In this document: piece after piece, positions 25,599-34,489 of the stretch
Position numbering within the stretch: the first letter of the stretch is position 1
Layout: every line of letters starts with the position of its first letter
Assembly: GCF_042662225.1 (NCBI RefSeq)
Contig: NZ_JBHSYQ010000003.1
Location: forward strand, 558,001-622,000
Source of the DNA: Nibribacter roseus
GTDB taxonomy: Bacteria; Bacteroidota; Bacteroidia; Cytophagales; Hymenobacteraceae
Direction: 5' to 3'
DNA: 64,000 nt
The notes under the pieces: generated by a model
What the model was told of the DNA's origin: nothing
Seen by the model: only the letters and a program-made list of their open reading frames with translations
Databases searched by the model: none
Made by a program: the position numbers and the translations under genes

Positions 25599-26456
25599 AT
25601 GCTGCAGCTTTCTTCTTTATCTGATATCCGGCGGCACAGCGAGCAGCTCAGGAAACAGAGCTTTAAAATAGGGTTTGTACCTACCATGGGGGCGCTTCAT
25701 CAGGGGCACCTATCTCTTATAAAGGCTGCTAAAAGTCAAAACGACGTAGTGGTGTGCAGCATCTTTGTCAATCCTACCCAATTTAACAACGCAGAAGATT
25801 ATAGGTTGTACCCCCGTCTGCCAGAATCTGACGCGCATATGCTGGAAGAGGCAGGTTGTGATGTATTGTTTATTCCTTCGGCTGAAGAAATGTATCAGCA
25901 AAAGCCCAGACTTACCTTCAGTTTTGGCGAATTGGAGCAGGTTATGGAAGGCGCGCACCGGCCAGGGCATTTTAATGGTGTGGCCACCGTAGTTAGTAAG
26001 CTGTTCCACTTGGTAAAGCCCCACCAAGCTTATTTTGGTCAGAAAGACCTGCAGCAGTTTGCTATTATTAGGCAGCTGGTAGATGACCTCAGCTTTGACC
26101 TGCAGTTGGTATGTTTTCCTATTGTGCGCGAGGAAGACGGTTTGGCCATGTCGTCTAGAAACCGGCGGCTAACGGCCGAGCAGCGGGCCCTGGCGCCGCG
26201 GCTATACGAGGCCCTGCAGCTTTTGAAAGATAATCTCAAGAATAAGTCGGTAGCCGAGGCAAAAAAAGAAGCTGAGGAATTTCTGGCCGCTTTCCCGGAA
26301 ATTAAATTAGAGTATCTGGAGGTAGTAGACGCTCAAACCCTGCAGCCTATAACAGGTGTGAAAAGCGCGCCGCAGGTGGCACTTTGCCTAGCCGCCTTCT
26401 TTGGCGAGGTAAGGTTAATTGATAACGTACTGCTGTCTGAGGAGCAACACTCGTAG
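25599..26456 (+). CDS. panC: Pantoate-beta-alanine ligase
   Basis: 285 residues. PanC joins pantoate to beta-alanine with ATP, the last step of pantothenate (vitamin B5) synthesis and so of coenzyme A supply. The nucleotidyl-transferase motif GALHQGHLSL (His34, His37), the FVNPTQF motif, the GHFNGVATVVSKLF pantoate-binding segment and the KMSKS-like VREEDGLAMSSRN are all present. panD, which makes beta-alanine, follows on the same strand after a palindromic repeat. Confidence 0.96.
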   Translation: MLQLSSLSDIRRHSEQLRKQSFKIGFVPTMGALHQGHLSLIKAAKSQNDVVVCSIFVNPTQFNNAEDYRLYPRLPESDAHMLEEAGCDVLFIPSAEEMYQQKPRLTFSFGELEQVMEGAHRPGHFNGVATVVSKLFHLVKPHQAYFGQKDLQQFAIIRQLVDDLSFDLQLVCFPIVREEDGLAMSSRNRRLTAEQRALAPRLYEALQLLKDNLKNKSVAEAKKEAEEFLAAFPEIKLEYLEVVDAQTLQPITGVKSAPQVALCLAAFFGEVRLIDNVLLSEEQHS

Positions 26457-26477
26457 AGAAACGGTAATGTATTGTTT

Positions 26478-26517
26478 CTGTTTTAGGTCTGTTTTTCTAA
26501 AATAAGGCCTGAAACAG
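26478..26517. repeat. Palindromic intergenic repeat, copy 9
   Basis: CTGTTTTAGGTCTGTTTTTC with right arm AGGCCTGAAACAG, 21 nt after the panC stop, between panC and panD. Confidence 0.8.
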
Positions 26518-26587
26518 CCACTGTATAATGCCGAACGGTAAAAACAGAGTGCAAGGGCAACAAGTCTGTAGAAATTTCACTGTTTCG

Positions 26588-26615
26588 TTTGTCTCATAAA
26601 TAATCTATAACTTTG
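26588..26615 (+). promoter_or_regulatory. Promoter for panD
   Basis: TTTG (26588-26591), 16 nt, then TAACTTTG (26608-26615). The spacing is one short of the usual range. It shows panD can be transcribed separately from panC. Confidence 0.5.
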
Positions 26616-26635
26616 TATGTTTTTAGATTGTTTTG

Positions 26636-26983
26636 ATGCAGATTGAAGTTCTTAAATCCAAGATACACCGGGCCAAGGTAACGCAGGCGGAGTTGCATTA
26701 TGTGGGTAGCATTACCATAGACGAGGATCTGTTGGATGCCGCTAACATGGTGCCGAATGAGAAGGTGCAAATAGTAAATGTAAACAACGGCGAGCGCTTT
26801 GAGACTTACATCATCAAAGGCGAGCGTGGCACAGGTACTGTTTGCCTCAATGGTCCGGCGGCCAGAAAAGTGCAGGTAGGCGATGTAATCATCATTATCT
26901 CTTACGCCCTCATTGATTTCAAAGACGCCCGCGTCCACGAGCCTACCGTTATTTTTCCAGACCAGCACAACCGGCTGGTATAG
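26636..26983 (+). CDS. panD: Aspartate 1-decarboxylase
   Basis: 115 residues from the ATG at 26636 (an in-frame TTG lies one codon earlier). PanD decarboxylates aspartate to beta-alanine, the partner substrate of PanC. It is a pyruvoyl enzyme; the self-cleavage site YVGS (Gly24-Ser25) and the downstream GxRGTG-like GERGTGTVCLNGPAAR motif are intact. No separate PanZ-like activator is seen in the window. The panC-panD order with an internal promoter suggests partly independent expression. Confidence 0.96.
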   Translation: MQIEVLKSKIHRAKVTQAELHYVGSITIDEDLLDAANMVPNEKVQIVNVNNGERFETYIIKGERGTGTVCLNGPAARKVQVGDVIIIISYALIDFKDARVHEPTVIFPDQHNRLV

Positions 26984-27001
26984 CCCTTCTGCCTTTACGG
27001 A

Positions 27002-28021
27002 ATGAAGAGAGTAGCCAACGTCTTTAAATATCTTTTGCTGTTTGCAGTATCGGTGTTTTTGATGGCGTATGCGCTGCGTAGTATTAACTTTGCGGCGGTA
27101 AAGGCAGAATTAGCCCAAGCTAACTATTTCTGGATTGGCGTTACCATTGTGCTTTCAGTGGCGGGCTATGTAAGCCGTGCCATACGGTGGCGTATGCAAT
27201 TCAGGCCGCTGGGCTGCCACCCGTCTTTCTGGCAAACCTACCATGCTTTAATGATAGGGTATCTGGCAAATGTGGTATTGCCCCGCGCCGGTGAAATTAT
27301 TCGTTGTACTTTTCTAAAGCGTTCCGCAGATGTGCCAGTGAATACCTCGCTTGGTACAGTTATCACTGAAAGAGTCATTGACTTGCTGATGCTGCTGGTC
27401 TGCCTTGGTTTTACTTTGTTGATCGAGTTTGATCGGCTCTTTGATTTTTTCAGGGAGATCTTCTCTGAGAAATTCCAGAACCTGGAGCAGAATTTAAACA
27501 CACTGCTGCTGCTGTTTGCGGTCTTGTTGGTGGGTACGCCTCTGGTTATCTGGGTTGTTTATAGAAACATAAAGCAACTCCGGCAAAACTCCATCTTTAG
27601 AAAAGTAGGAAGCTTCTTGCGGGGGCTTTGGCTGGGAGTGTTCAGCGTCAGGAAAATGGAGCAGAAAGGAGCGTTTGTGTTCCATACCCTCTTCATCTGG
27701 TTCACCTATTTTCTAACCAGTTATCTGGCCTTTTTCGCCTTGCCGGGCACCTCAGACTTGACGTGGCAGGCGGGTATGGCTATTTTAGTCGTAGGCGGAA
27801 TAGGTATGTCGGCGCCGGTGCAAGGGGGAATAGGCGTTTACCATATATTGGTTAGAACTGCCTTGCTGTTGTATGCAGTGCCTTTAGACACAGGTATGGC
27901 TTATGCTCTCATTGTGCATACCTCAGGCGCTATACTGGTTGTGCTGATGGGCGTGATAAGCTTGGTGGCAAGCGCGTTCTCTAAAGATAGTTCTGCCGTA
28001 GTTTCTGCCCCCAAGGCGTAA
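27002..28021 (+). CDS. UPF0104/LPG-synthase-type transmembrane (flippase-like) protein
   Basis: 339 residues with about eight membrane helices. It matches the lysylphosphatidylglycerol-synthase transmembrane family (UPF0104): YVSRAIRWRMQFRPLG, NVVLPRAGEIIRCTFLKR near residue 95, and the late APVQGGIGVYHILVR motif. Members without the soluble synthase domain are thought to be lipid flippases or translocases. It starts 18 nt after panD and likely shares its transcript. The substrate is unknown. Confidence 0.82.
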   Translation: MKRVANVFKYLLLFAVSVFLMAYALRSINFAAVKAELAQANYFWIGVTIVLSVAGYVSRAIRWRMQFRPLGCHPSFWQTYHALMIGYLANVVLPRAGEIIRCTFLKRSADVPVNTSLGTVITERVIDLLMLLVCLGFTLLIEFDRLFDFFREIFSEKFQNLEQNLNTLLLLFAVLLVGTPLVIWVVYRNIKQLRQNSIFRKVGSFLRGLWLGVFSVRKMEQKGAFVFHTLFIWFTYFLTSYLAFFALPGTSDLTWQAGMAILVVGGIGMSAPVQGGIGVYHILVRTALLLYAVPLDTGMAYALIVHTSGAILVVLMGVISLVASAFSKDSSAVVSAPKA

Positions 28022-28025
28022 GAAC

Positions 28026-28065
28026 CTGTTTTGGCTCTGTTTTTCTTAAAACTGCTCCAAAACAG
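28026..28065. repeat. Palindromic intergenic repeat, copy 10
   Basis: CTGTTTTGGCTCTGTTTTTC with right arm GCTCCAAAACAG, four nt after the flippase-like gene. Confidence 0.8.
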
Positions 28066-28219
28066 CAGCCTTGTTCTGCCTCTAAGCCAGTTTGCTACAC
28101 TGGGTAAAAGTGGCGGCAAAAATCGTTTCTTTGCCCCAATTGCCAATTTTCGGCACAATTCCTGCAATCAATTTCTTGAGTTTTCGTTTTAAAAACATCA
28201 TTTAACCTCCTGCCAATTT

Positions 28220-28705
28220 ATGTTGCCATCACAGGAAAAGATTGTTTCTCTGCCCCAGTTATTAGAAAGAGTAGAGAAATGGCGTCAAGAAGGGCAAAAA
28301 ATCGTATTTACCAACGGGTGCTTTGATATAGTGCACGTGGGGCACGTAGATTACCTGGAGCGCGCCCGGCTGCTGGGAGACAAATTGGTGCTGGGGCTGA
28401 ATACTGACCATTCTGTCAGTACTTTGAAGGGATCAACCAGACCCCTTCAGGACGAAATGTCACGTACTAGGGTAATGGCATCCTTTTGGTTTGTAGATGC
28501 AGTAGTACTCTTTAGCCAGGAAACCCCGTATGAACTGATCAAAGCCGTACAACCAGATGTTTTGGTGAAGGGCGATGATTACAGTATTGAAAATATTGTA
28601 GGGCATGACGTGGTGCTGGCAAGAGGAGGCGAAGTGAAAACTATTCCGTTGGTGCAGGGGTATTCCACCTCAGCGGTGGTAGAAAAGGTAAAGAAAAGTA
28701 ACTAA
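28220..28705 (+). CDS. rfaE2: D-glycero-beta-D-manno-heptose 1-phosphate adenylyltransferase
   Basis: 161 residues. It activates heptose 1-phosphate with ATP to ADP-heptose for the LPS inner core. The cytidylyltransferase-like motif TNGCFDIVHVGHVDYL (HVGH at 39-42), GLNTDHSV and the substrate-binding LVKGDDYSIENIVG segment are clear. It is a free-standing adenylyltransferase domain; the kinase domain of E. coli HldE is absent, as expected when the functions are split. A zinc peptidase gene follows 16 nt downstream. Confidence 0.93.
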   Translation: MLPSQEKIVSLPQLLERVEKWRQEGQKIVFTNGCFDIVHVGHVDYLERARLLGDKLVLGLNTDHSVSTLKGSTRPLQDEMSRTRVMASFWFVDAVVLFSQETPYELIKAVQPDVLVKGDDYSIENIVGHDVVLARGGEVKTIPLVQGYSTSAVVEKVKKSN

Positions 28706-28721
28706 CAAAAATAAGAAGACT

Positions 28722-29396
28722 ATGATCTGGATAATAATTATTGGAGCCATGCTTGCCTCGGCTTTGGTTAGCTGGACCCTGAAAAGCAAGTTTGAGAAGT
28801 ATTCGAAGCTGGGTCTTAGTTCCGGACTGAGTGGCCGGGAGATAGCGGAGCTGATGCTGGCTGATAACGGTATTACTGATGTGCGGGTGATTTCTACTCC
28901 GGGTAGGTTAACCGACCATTACAACCCAGCTGATAAAACCGTTAACTTGAGCGAAAGCGTGTATGAAAGCCGTAGCGCCGCAGCCGCAGCCGTGGCGGCG
29001 CATGAGTGTGGGCACGCGGTGCAGCATGCTCGGGCGTATTCTTTCCTGAAGTTTCGTTCGGCCATGGTGCCTGCGTTGACCTTTGCTAGCCGGTACATGC
29101 AGTGGATTTTACTTATTGGAATTTTTGCGTTGCAGGCAACTCCTCTTCCGTTGGCGGTAGGTGTGGCGCTGTTTGCCTTAACTACCTTGTTCAGTTTCAT
29201 TACGCTGCCAGTGGAATTCGATGCGAGTAAAAGAGCCTTGGCTTGGATGGATACCCGCGGCGTAGTGACAACTCAGGAGCACGGCATGGCGAAGGATGCT
29301 CTGAAATGGGCGGCCATGACCTATGTGGTGGCAGCCATCAGTTCATTGGCTACACTACTATATTATGCATCCCTGCTTTTTGGCAGAAGAGATTAG
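28722..29396 (+). CDS. Membrane zinc metallopeptidase (Zn_peptidase_2 type)
   Basis: 224 residues. The zinc-binding motif HECGH (94-98) follows a run of alanines, with membrane helices at the N-terminus and at about 120-165 and 195-215. This layout matches the neutral zinc metallopeptidase family PF04298 (YugP-like), membrane-bound proteins of unknown substrate. It follows rfaE2 closely and ends before a strong terminator. Confidence 0.87.
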   Translation: MIWIIIIGAMLASALVSWTLKSKFEKYSKLGLSSGLSGREIAELMLADNGITDVRVISTPGRLTDHYNPADKTVNLSESVYESRSAAAAAVAAHECGHAVQHARAYSFLKFRSAMVPALTFASRYMQWILLIGIFALQATPLPLAVGVALFALTTLFSFITLPVEFDASKRALAWMDTRGVVTTQEHGMAKDALKWAAMTYVVAAISSLATLLYYASLLFGRRD

Positions 29397-29421
29397 AAAA
29401 CCTTGCTATTTGTTTTAAGGT

Positions 29422-29450
29422 AAAAAGGGCGGTGCAAACCGCCCTTTTTT
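29422..29450 (+). terminator. Intrinsic terminator after the zinc peptidase gene
   Basis: 12-bp stem AAAAAGGGCGGT/ACCGCCCTTTTT with a 4-nt loop and T run. Confidence 0.9.
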
Positions 29451-29513
29451 ATTTATAGCCTACTGAAAAATAGGGTAGTGGATCAGAAATTTTCAAAACA
29501 AACAAACAATTGT

Positions 29514-29521
29514 TAGCTTTG
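29514..29521 (+). promoter_or_regulatory. Bacteroidota -7 box upstream of the acyl-CoA dehydrogenase gene
   Basis: TAGCTTTG fits TAnnTTTG; it would give a leader of about 90 nt. Confidence 0.4.
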
Positions 29522-29617
29522 AAGAGTAATGAGCTGAAACGCTGCTTACATACTAGAAACAGTCCAAGATTTGTTTTACCCATAGCTAAGCAAAGAAATT
29601 AATAACAAAGCCAAACC

Positions 29618-30757
29618 ATGGATTTTAAATTAACTGAAGAGCATCTGGCCGTACAGGAGGCCGCCCGTGATTTTGCCCAAACTGAATTGTTGCCAGGCGT
29701 GATTGAGCGCGATGAACACCAGAAATTCCCAGAAGAGCAGGTGAAGAAAATGGGAGAGCTGGGGTTCTTGGGTATGATGGTAGATCCTAAGTACGGCGGA
29801 GGCGGAATGGACACCGTTTCTTATGTGCTGGCCATGGAAGAAATCTCTAAAATAGACGCCTCGGCCTCAGTGGTCATGTCGGTGAACAATTCATTGGTGT
29901 GCTGGGGGCTTGAGAAATATGGCTCTGAAGAACAAAAGATGAAATACCTGCCAGATCTTACTTCCGGAAGAAAGATTGGAGCCTTCTGCCTTTCAGAGCC
30001 AGAGGCCGGTTCAGATGCTACCATGCAGCGCACTACCGCCGAAGACATGGGCGATCATTACTTAATCAACGGAACCAAAAACTGGATTACCAACGGCAGC
30101 AGCGCCTCTGTATACTTGGTTATTGCGCAGACTAACCCTGAGCTTCGCCACAAAGGCATTAATGCTATAATTGTAGAGAGAGGAACGCCTGGTTTTGAGA
30201 TTGGCCCGAAGGAAAATAAACTGGGCATTAGAGGTTCAGATACGCACTCGCTCATGTTTAATGATGTAAAAGTGCCTAAAGAAAACCGGATTGGCGAAGA
30301 TGGCTTCGGGTTTAAGTTTGCTATGTCTACGCTTAACGGTGGCCGCATAGGTATTGCCTCACAGGCCTTGGGTATTGCCTCCGGAGCCTACGAATTGGCG
30401 CTGAAGTATTCAAAAGAACGCAAAGCCTTTGGTGTGCCTATCTCACAGCACCAAGCCATTCAGTTCAAGCTGGCCGACATGGCTACTAACATAGATGCCG
30501 CCCGTTTGCTGTGCCTGCAAGCCGCCGCAGACAAAGATGCGCATCGGGATTATTCAAAATCAGGGGCAATGGCCAAGTTGTTTGCCTCAAAGGTAGCCAT
30601 GGACACCACAGTAGAGGCTGTTCAGATACACGGCGGTTACGGCTTTGTGAAAGAATACCATGTAGAGCGTTTAATGCGCGATGCAAAAATCACCCAAATT
30701 TATGAGGGTACTTCTGAAATACAGAAAATAGTAATCTCAAGGGAGATATTAAAATAG
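29618..30757 (+). CDS. Short-chain-type acyl-CoA dehydrogenase
   Basis: 379 residues. FAD-dependent oxidation of acyl-CoA to enoyl-CoA, the first step of beta-oxidation. The family signatures GAFCLSEPEAGSDA (about 124-137), the NGTKNWITNG loop, and QIHGGYGFVKEYHVERLMRDAKI are intact. The catalytic base is the glutamate of IYEGTSEIQ near residue 366, the short/medium-chain position. No electron-transfer flavoprotein genes are nearby. It is followed by an AraC regulator on the same strand, 167 nt away. Confidence 0.94.
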   Translation: MDFKLTEEHLAVQEAARDFAQTELLPGVIERDEHQKFPEEQVKKMGELGFLGMMVDPKYGGGGMDTVSYVLAMEEISKIDASASVVMSVNNSLVCWGLEKYGSEEQKMKYLPDLTSGRKIGAFCLSEPEAGSDATMQRTTAEDMGDHYLINGTKNWITNGSSASVYLVIAQTNPELRHKGINAIIVERGTPGFEIGPKENKLGIRGSDTHSLMFNDVKVPKENRIGEDGFGFKFAMSTLNGGRIGIASQALGIASGAYELALKYSKERKAFGVPISQHQAIQFKLADMATNIDAARLLCLQAAADKDAHRDYSKSGAMAKLFASKVAMDTTVEAVQIHGGYGFVKEYHVERLMRDAKITQIYEGTSEIQKIVISREILK

Positions 30758-30924
30758 AAAGGGGTTATTTTGAGGGTTGTACCTGATAAGTAGACATATA
30801 GTGATTATGGTTTTATAAATATTTATCAGTTTAAGTTGATTTATTAAAAGTTAAGTGCTAGTTTTAAGCCGACAGACAACTTAAAAAATCAACAAAAACC
30901 ACAACTCTAATCCAGTACCCTTAC

Positions 30925-31845
30925 ATGGAAGATTACAATAAAATAATTGAGTCGCTGAAAGTGCGGTATATCAAGGCTAAAAACCTGGTATTGCAGCAGC
31001 CACTCACCGTCCGTAACTATTATGATGTAGGTAATAATCTTATCTTAGTCCATAATGGTATTGTGGCGTTTGGCGAAGATAAACAGGTGGTGGAAGAAGG
31101 TCAGTTGCTCTTTATCCCCGGAGGGCGCAGCACCAAAATCTACTACGGTGACACCGAAAGCCGCGTCATTTCTAATGATGATTATATTACCACTAAAGAC
31201 AAGTTCTTCCGCAGCAACTCTGACCTTGACCTAATTGGTGAGGACGATGATAGCCACAGCTTCGTGAGCTTTGAGGCGAAGGTGTTTGACTCAGTGAACT
31301 TCTTTACCTCTCTGGAGGTGCCCGCCTTCGTGATTTCCAGCAACAAGCTGGCCACGCTGGTAATTAAGGTAGTAGAAGAGAGCATGCAAGACCTGCCTGG
31401 CAAAGAGCGCATTATCAGCCTTTACACTGAGCAGATGGTGGTGGAGCTGATCCGTTACATCTTAAAGAACAAGATGTTTGTGGAGCAGCTGGCCACCAAC
31501 AGCACATACTTCAAAGATCCACGCCTCATTGACCTGTTCAACTACATCAAAGAGAACCTGGGTGGTGACTTGTCAAATAAAGTACTCAGCAACGTGGCCA
31601 ACGTTTCTGAAGACTACGTGGGGCAGTATTTCAAAATGCTGACTGGTATTAACCCGCAAGATTACATAGAGTACCAGCGCATGGAGCGCGCCGTATTCTT
31701 GCTACGCACTACCAAGAAAAGCATTAGAGAAATTGGCAAAGACGTGGGCTACAAAGACACCGCCTATTTCTGCCGCCGTTTCAAAATGATGTTCGGTATT
31801 CCGGCCGGTAAAATGCGCCGCCGTGAGTCGTCTATGAACGTTTAA
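30925..31845 (+). CDS. AraC-family transcriptional regulator
   Basis: 306 residues. The N-terminal ~110 residues are beta-rich and cupin-like (VRNYYDVGNNLILVHNGIVAFGED, LLFIPGGRS). The C-terminal ~100 residues are an AraC double helix-turn-helix: DLSNKVLSNVANVSEDYVGQYF for the first HTH and KSIREIGKDVGYKDTAYFCRRFKMMFG for the second. A DNA-binding regulator; the effector and targets are not visible. Upstream DNA is AT-rich. Confidence 0.9.
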   Translation: MEDYNKIIESLKVRYIKAKNLVLQQPLTVRNYYDVGNNLILVHNGIVAFGEDKQVVEEGQLLFIPGGRSTKIYYGDTESRVISNDDYITTKDKFFRSNSDLDLIGEDDDSHSFVSFEAKVFDSVNFFTSLEVPAFVISSNKLATLVIKVVEESMQDLPGKERIISLYTEQMVVELIRYILKNKMFVEQLATNSTYFKDPRLIDLFNYIKENLGGDLSNKVLSNVANVSEDYVGQYFKMLTGINPQDYIEYQRMERAVFLLRTTKKSIREIGKDVGYKDTAYFCRRFKMMFGIPAGKMRRRESSMNV

Positions 31846-31873
31846 GCTGTAGACAAACAATTTACAATAGGAG

Positions 31874-31896
31874 AGGCCCGCCAAAAGCGGGTCTTT
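31874..31896 (+). terminator. Intrinsic terminator after the AraC regulator
   Basis: 8-bp stem AGGCCCGC/GCGGGTCT (one G-U) with a short A-rich loop, followed by TT. Confidence 0.7.
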
Positions 31897-31936
31897 CTGT
31901 TTTTAGGCTGTTTTTGAGAAATGAGGGCAAAAACAG
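31897..31936. repeat. Palindromic intergenic repeat, copy 11
   Basis: CTGTTTTTAGGCTGTTTTTG with right arm GGGCAAAAACAG. It abuts the terminator of the AraC gene. Confidence 0.8.
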
Positions 31937-32261
31937 GCTGTTGACACTGGCGCCGCAGACTTTCCGGACACTACGGGGTAAAAGAAAGGACAGGGCTTGA
32001 CTTGTCCGCTGCGGTGGGGTGCATTGATGCTTGCCAAAAAGCATCTTCGTTAGATCTTTCGGCTAGCGCTCAAAATAACCGAAGTATGTGCAAAGGTTGT
32101 GAGAGGGGGAAGGATGTTGTTTATTGCTTACAGGTGACTCAGGGCCAACAGGGCGTATGCGATACGCCCCTACGTGACCGTAAAAGAAGAACTCAGAAAT
32201 GAGAAGAGTCGGAAAGGGTAAAGCCTCTATTTCTAATTTTTAATTCGGCGCAGCCGAGCAG
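31937..32261. other. Intergenic region with dispersed-repeat fragments
   Basis: About 325 bp without a credible gene. It holds a GACTTGTCCGCTGCGGTGG segment (31999-32017) and a TTAGATCTTTCGGCTAGCGC segment, both of which resemble segments near 49575-49660. It also holds a perfect hairpin GGGCGTA/TACGCCC at 32153-32171. This reads as debris of dispersed intergenic repeats. Confidence 0.5.
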
Positions 32262-33041
32262 TTACTCTTGCGGTAAAGCCACGTTGAAGCGTTCTTTGAC
32301 TTCGCTTACCTCGGCAATAAACGTAGGTTGCTTTTCAATGTGGTTGCCTACCACCAGAATATCAGCACCAGCCTTCCAAGCGGCTTCGGCTTTTTCAGGG
32401 GTGTTCACGCCGCCACCCACAATAAGGGGCACCGAAACGGCTTGGCGCACAGCTTGAATCATGGCAGGACTTACCGGGTACATGGCGCCGCTGCCGCCGT
32501 CTAAGTAGATCTGTTGCAAGCCCAGCATTTGGCCAGCCAAGGCAGTGCAGGCGGCAATAGAAGGTTTGTCGTGCGGTATAGGAGTGGTGCCGCTCATGTA
32601 AGAAGCAGTGGTTTGCCGGCCAGAATCAATGAGCATGTAACCCGTAGGGTAAAGCGGAAGGCCGCTTTGCTTTAGCAAGGGAGCGGCGGCTACGTGCTGG
32701 CCAATCAGAAAATCAGGGTTGCGGCCGGAAATGAGCGAAAGCAGGAGCAGGCCGTCTGCGGCGGCGTCTATGTACAGGCCGCTGCTCGGGAACAGCACCA
32801 CCGGAATGTTGCTGTGTTGCTTAATGTAGCTTACAAACGAAGTTTGGTCTGGGTGCGAAATCAAACTGCCGCCCATAAAAAAGAAGTCCACCCCGTGGCG
32901 GTGGCTCAGTGCCAGAATTTCTTGGCAACGAGCCAGCGTGAGGTGGTCAGGGTCCAGCAGCACCGCCAACCGCTTTCGGCGGATAGTGGTATCAGGGGTA
33001 TCTGTAAGAGAGAATATATTAAAACTGTGGCGGTTGGACAT
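32262..33041 (-). CDS. Geranylgeranylglyceryl/heptaprenylglyceryl phosphate synthase family protein
   Basis: 259 residues from the ATG at 33041 (an ATG seven codons earlier, 33062, is also possible). PcrB/GGGPS family TIM barrels join glycerol-1-phosphate to a polyprenyl diphosphate in an ether bond. Motifs: LLDPDH near the start, DFFFMGGSLIS, YLDGGSGAMYPVSPAMI and VGGGVNTPEKA. Members occur in Bacteroidota as well as archaea and Bacilli. Glycerol-1-phosphate supply is not seen nearby. It overlaps the upstream hypothetical gene, so they are co-expressed. Confidence 0.9.
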   Translation of the reverse strand: MSNRHSFNIFSLTDTPDTTIRRKRLAVLLDPDHLTLARCQEILALSHRHGVDFFFMGGSLISHPDQTSFVSYIKQHSNIPVVLFPSSGLYIDAAADGLLLLSLISGRNPDFLIGQHVAAAPLLKQSGLPLYPTGYMLIDSGRQTTASYMSGTTPIPHDKPSIAACTALAGQMLGLQQIYLDGGSGAMYPVSPAMIQAVRQAVSVPLIVGGGVNTPEKAEAAWKAGADILVVGNHIEKQPTFIAEVSEVKERFNVALPQE

Positions 33042-33639
33042 CCGGGGTTTGGTCGGGTTCAATTTGGTATTCTACTTGCGTGACCTCTTCTACCAGCACA
33101 GGCTGTTCTTGTGTGCGGCCTGACAGTTTCTCTTCAATCAGCTTGGTCAGGTACACCATGAGCATAGCGGCCAGCTGCTGCTCCACTGCTTTAAATAGAT
33201 CAGACTTGAAGAAAGCCTTGATCATAGAAGTTTCCTCTTTTGGGGTGTAGCCAGGGGCAGTAAGCGTGCCGGTGCTTGGGTGATACACCGCAGGGTACGT
33301 ACGCTCAATGGCGCTGTACAACGGCTCGTCATCTTCCACTTCCGGAATAGACGAAATCCAGGCACGGTCTTCGGCACCCTTAAACCTAACAGGGTTTTCC
33401 AACCTATTGCCTTTCTTTTTCTTCTTTTTAGAAGAATTGTCAGAGCTGCGGCCAATGGCCCTGCTTAGAAAATAGATGCCCAGCAAGGCGCCGCCAGCAA
33501 TAGCCACTTGTTTCACTATTGTCTGCGACTGGTCTTTCAGTTCAGCTACATCGCTAAGTAACGCATTTTTATATTCTTCTTTTTGACGTTCCAGAAACTC
33601 GCGCCGGTCTTCAAAAAGCGGGTTGTTGAGTTCGCTCAT
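33019..33639 (-). CDS. Membrane-anchored hypothetical protein, 206 aa
   Basis: 206 residues. A charged N-terminal helix (about 8-45) leads to one membrane segment (VAIAGGALLGIYFLSRAIG, about 46-64), then a Lys-rich stretch and a disordered middle. A helix at about 145-175 (DLFKAVEQQLAAMLMVYLTKLIEEKL) follows, and an acidic, Pro/Gln-rich tail. Not recognised as a named family. It sits between the holin-like gene (14 nt upstream) and the GGGPS gene (overlapping), suggesting an envelope-associated operon. Confidence 0.65.
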   Translation of the reverse strand: MSELNNPLFEDRREFLERQKEEYKNALLSDVAELKDQSQTIVKQVAIAGGALLGIYFLSRAIGRSSDNSSKKKKKKGNRLENPVRFKGAEDRAWISSIPEVEDDEPLYSAIERTYPAVYHPSTGTLTAPGYTPKEETSMIKAFFKSDLFKAVEQQLAAMLMVYLTKLIEEKLSGRTQEQPVLVEEVTQVEYQIEPDQTPDVQPPQF

Positions 33640-33653
33640 GATTAGAGGTAGTT

Positions 33654-34025
33654 TTAGATAGTTTGGTCAGATTCGTCTGTTTTATAAATAGTGTTCCGGA
33701 AGGCCTTGTCTGCCACGCCCTGGAACACCTTCTTGTCCAGCCCCACCAGTAAAACGATGAGCAAGATAAGATAAAAAAGTGTGACTATTCCGAAGCCCCA
33801 GAAACGGCTGTCTAATAAATCGTTCAGAAGCAGGGCAATAAATAAATTCAGGAACAAAAGCACCATAAAAGCCACCAATCCCAGGCAAAGGCCATGAAGG
33901 GTACCCACAAAGGCGCTTTTCAGTTTTGTCTGCAAATCCAGCTTGATCAGATCAATGCGGGTGTCTATGTACCCCATTAAGTTGCCAATGATGCTATCTG
34001 TTTTGCTTTTGTCTTCGTTTGCCAT
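33654..34025 (-). CDS. Phage-holin-family/YqjE-like membrane protein
   Basis: 123 residues with an amphipathic N-terminal helix (GYIDTRIDLIKLDLQTKLKS) and two membrane helices (about 45-70 and 77-97), as in the superfamily III holin/YqjE group. Despite the name, these chromosomal proteins in Bacteroidota accompany YtxH- or ElaB-like stress genes and are not associated with phage genes; none are present here. First gene of the probable holin-like/hypothetical/GGGPS operon. Confidence 0.75.
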   Translation of the reverse strand: MANEDKSKTDSIIGNLMGYIDTRIDLIKLDLQTKLKSAFVGTLHGLCLGLVAFMVLLFLNLFIALLLNDLLDSRFWGFGIVTLFYLILLIVLLVGLDKKVFQGVADKAFRNTIYKTDESDQTI

Positions 34026-34489
34026 TCTTTTGTTTTATTGATGGTGATAGGAGCACGGTTCAAACCTGCTGTGGTGCCGTAACCTTCTAAAGCAAGAAAT
34101 TGCCTATTTGTTTACAAACCCAGCATCTTTAACATGCTCTAAAAAAGGTATACGGAAACTTGTGCGGAAAATATTCCAAAAAATGTATATCCTCAACATT
34201 CCTTACGGAAATGTGCCGTAGAAGGATGATTTCTATATAATGTGCTGCATAAACAGCGTTTTTAAGCTGTTTTTCCAAAAGTAGACTAAAAACAGAAAAG
34301 AGTCCGCCGCCTTTGCTTGTTTGACTGTATTTTTGAGGCAGGAAAAGAGAGCGCAGAAAATAGCCACTTCTTTTACAGCTCATGCTTATTCATAATTTTA
34401 AGCCTTTGACTTCATCAAAGTTTTGGCAGAGTGCACTTTTAACTAACTAACAACAACTGGTGAACCAACGGTAAACCATAACCTCTGGC
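34026..34489. other. Divergent intergenic region before the DnaJ-TPR gene
   Basis: About 460 bp between the holin-like gene and the DnaJ-TPR gene. It contains palindrome copy 12 and otherwise no credible ORF or clear promoter box. Confidence 0.5.
34256..34295. repeat. Palindromic intergenic repeat, copy 12
   Basis: GCGTTTTTAAGCTGTTTTTC with right arm GACTAAAAACAG. It is unusual in lying between divergent genes rather than after a stop codon. Confidence 0.75.

Noticed and set aside
33654..34025. Prophage signal from the holin-family annotation
   Set aside because: No other phage genes, integrase or attachment repeats are nearby; such holin-like proteins are common chromosomal genes in this phylum.
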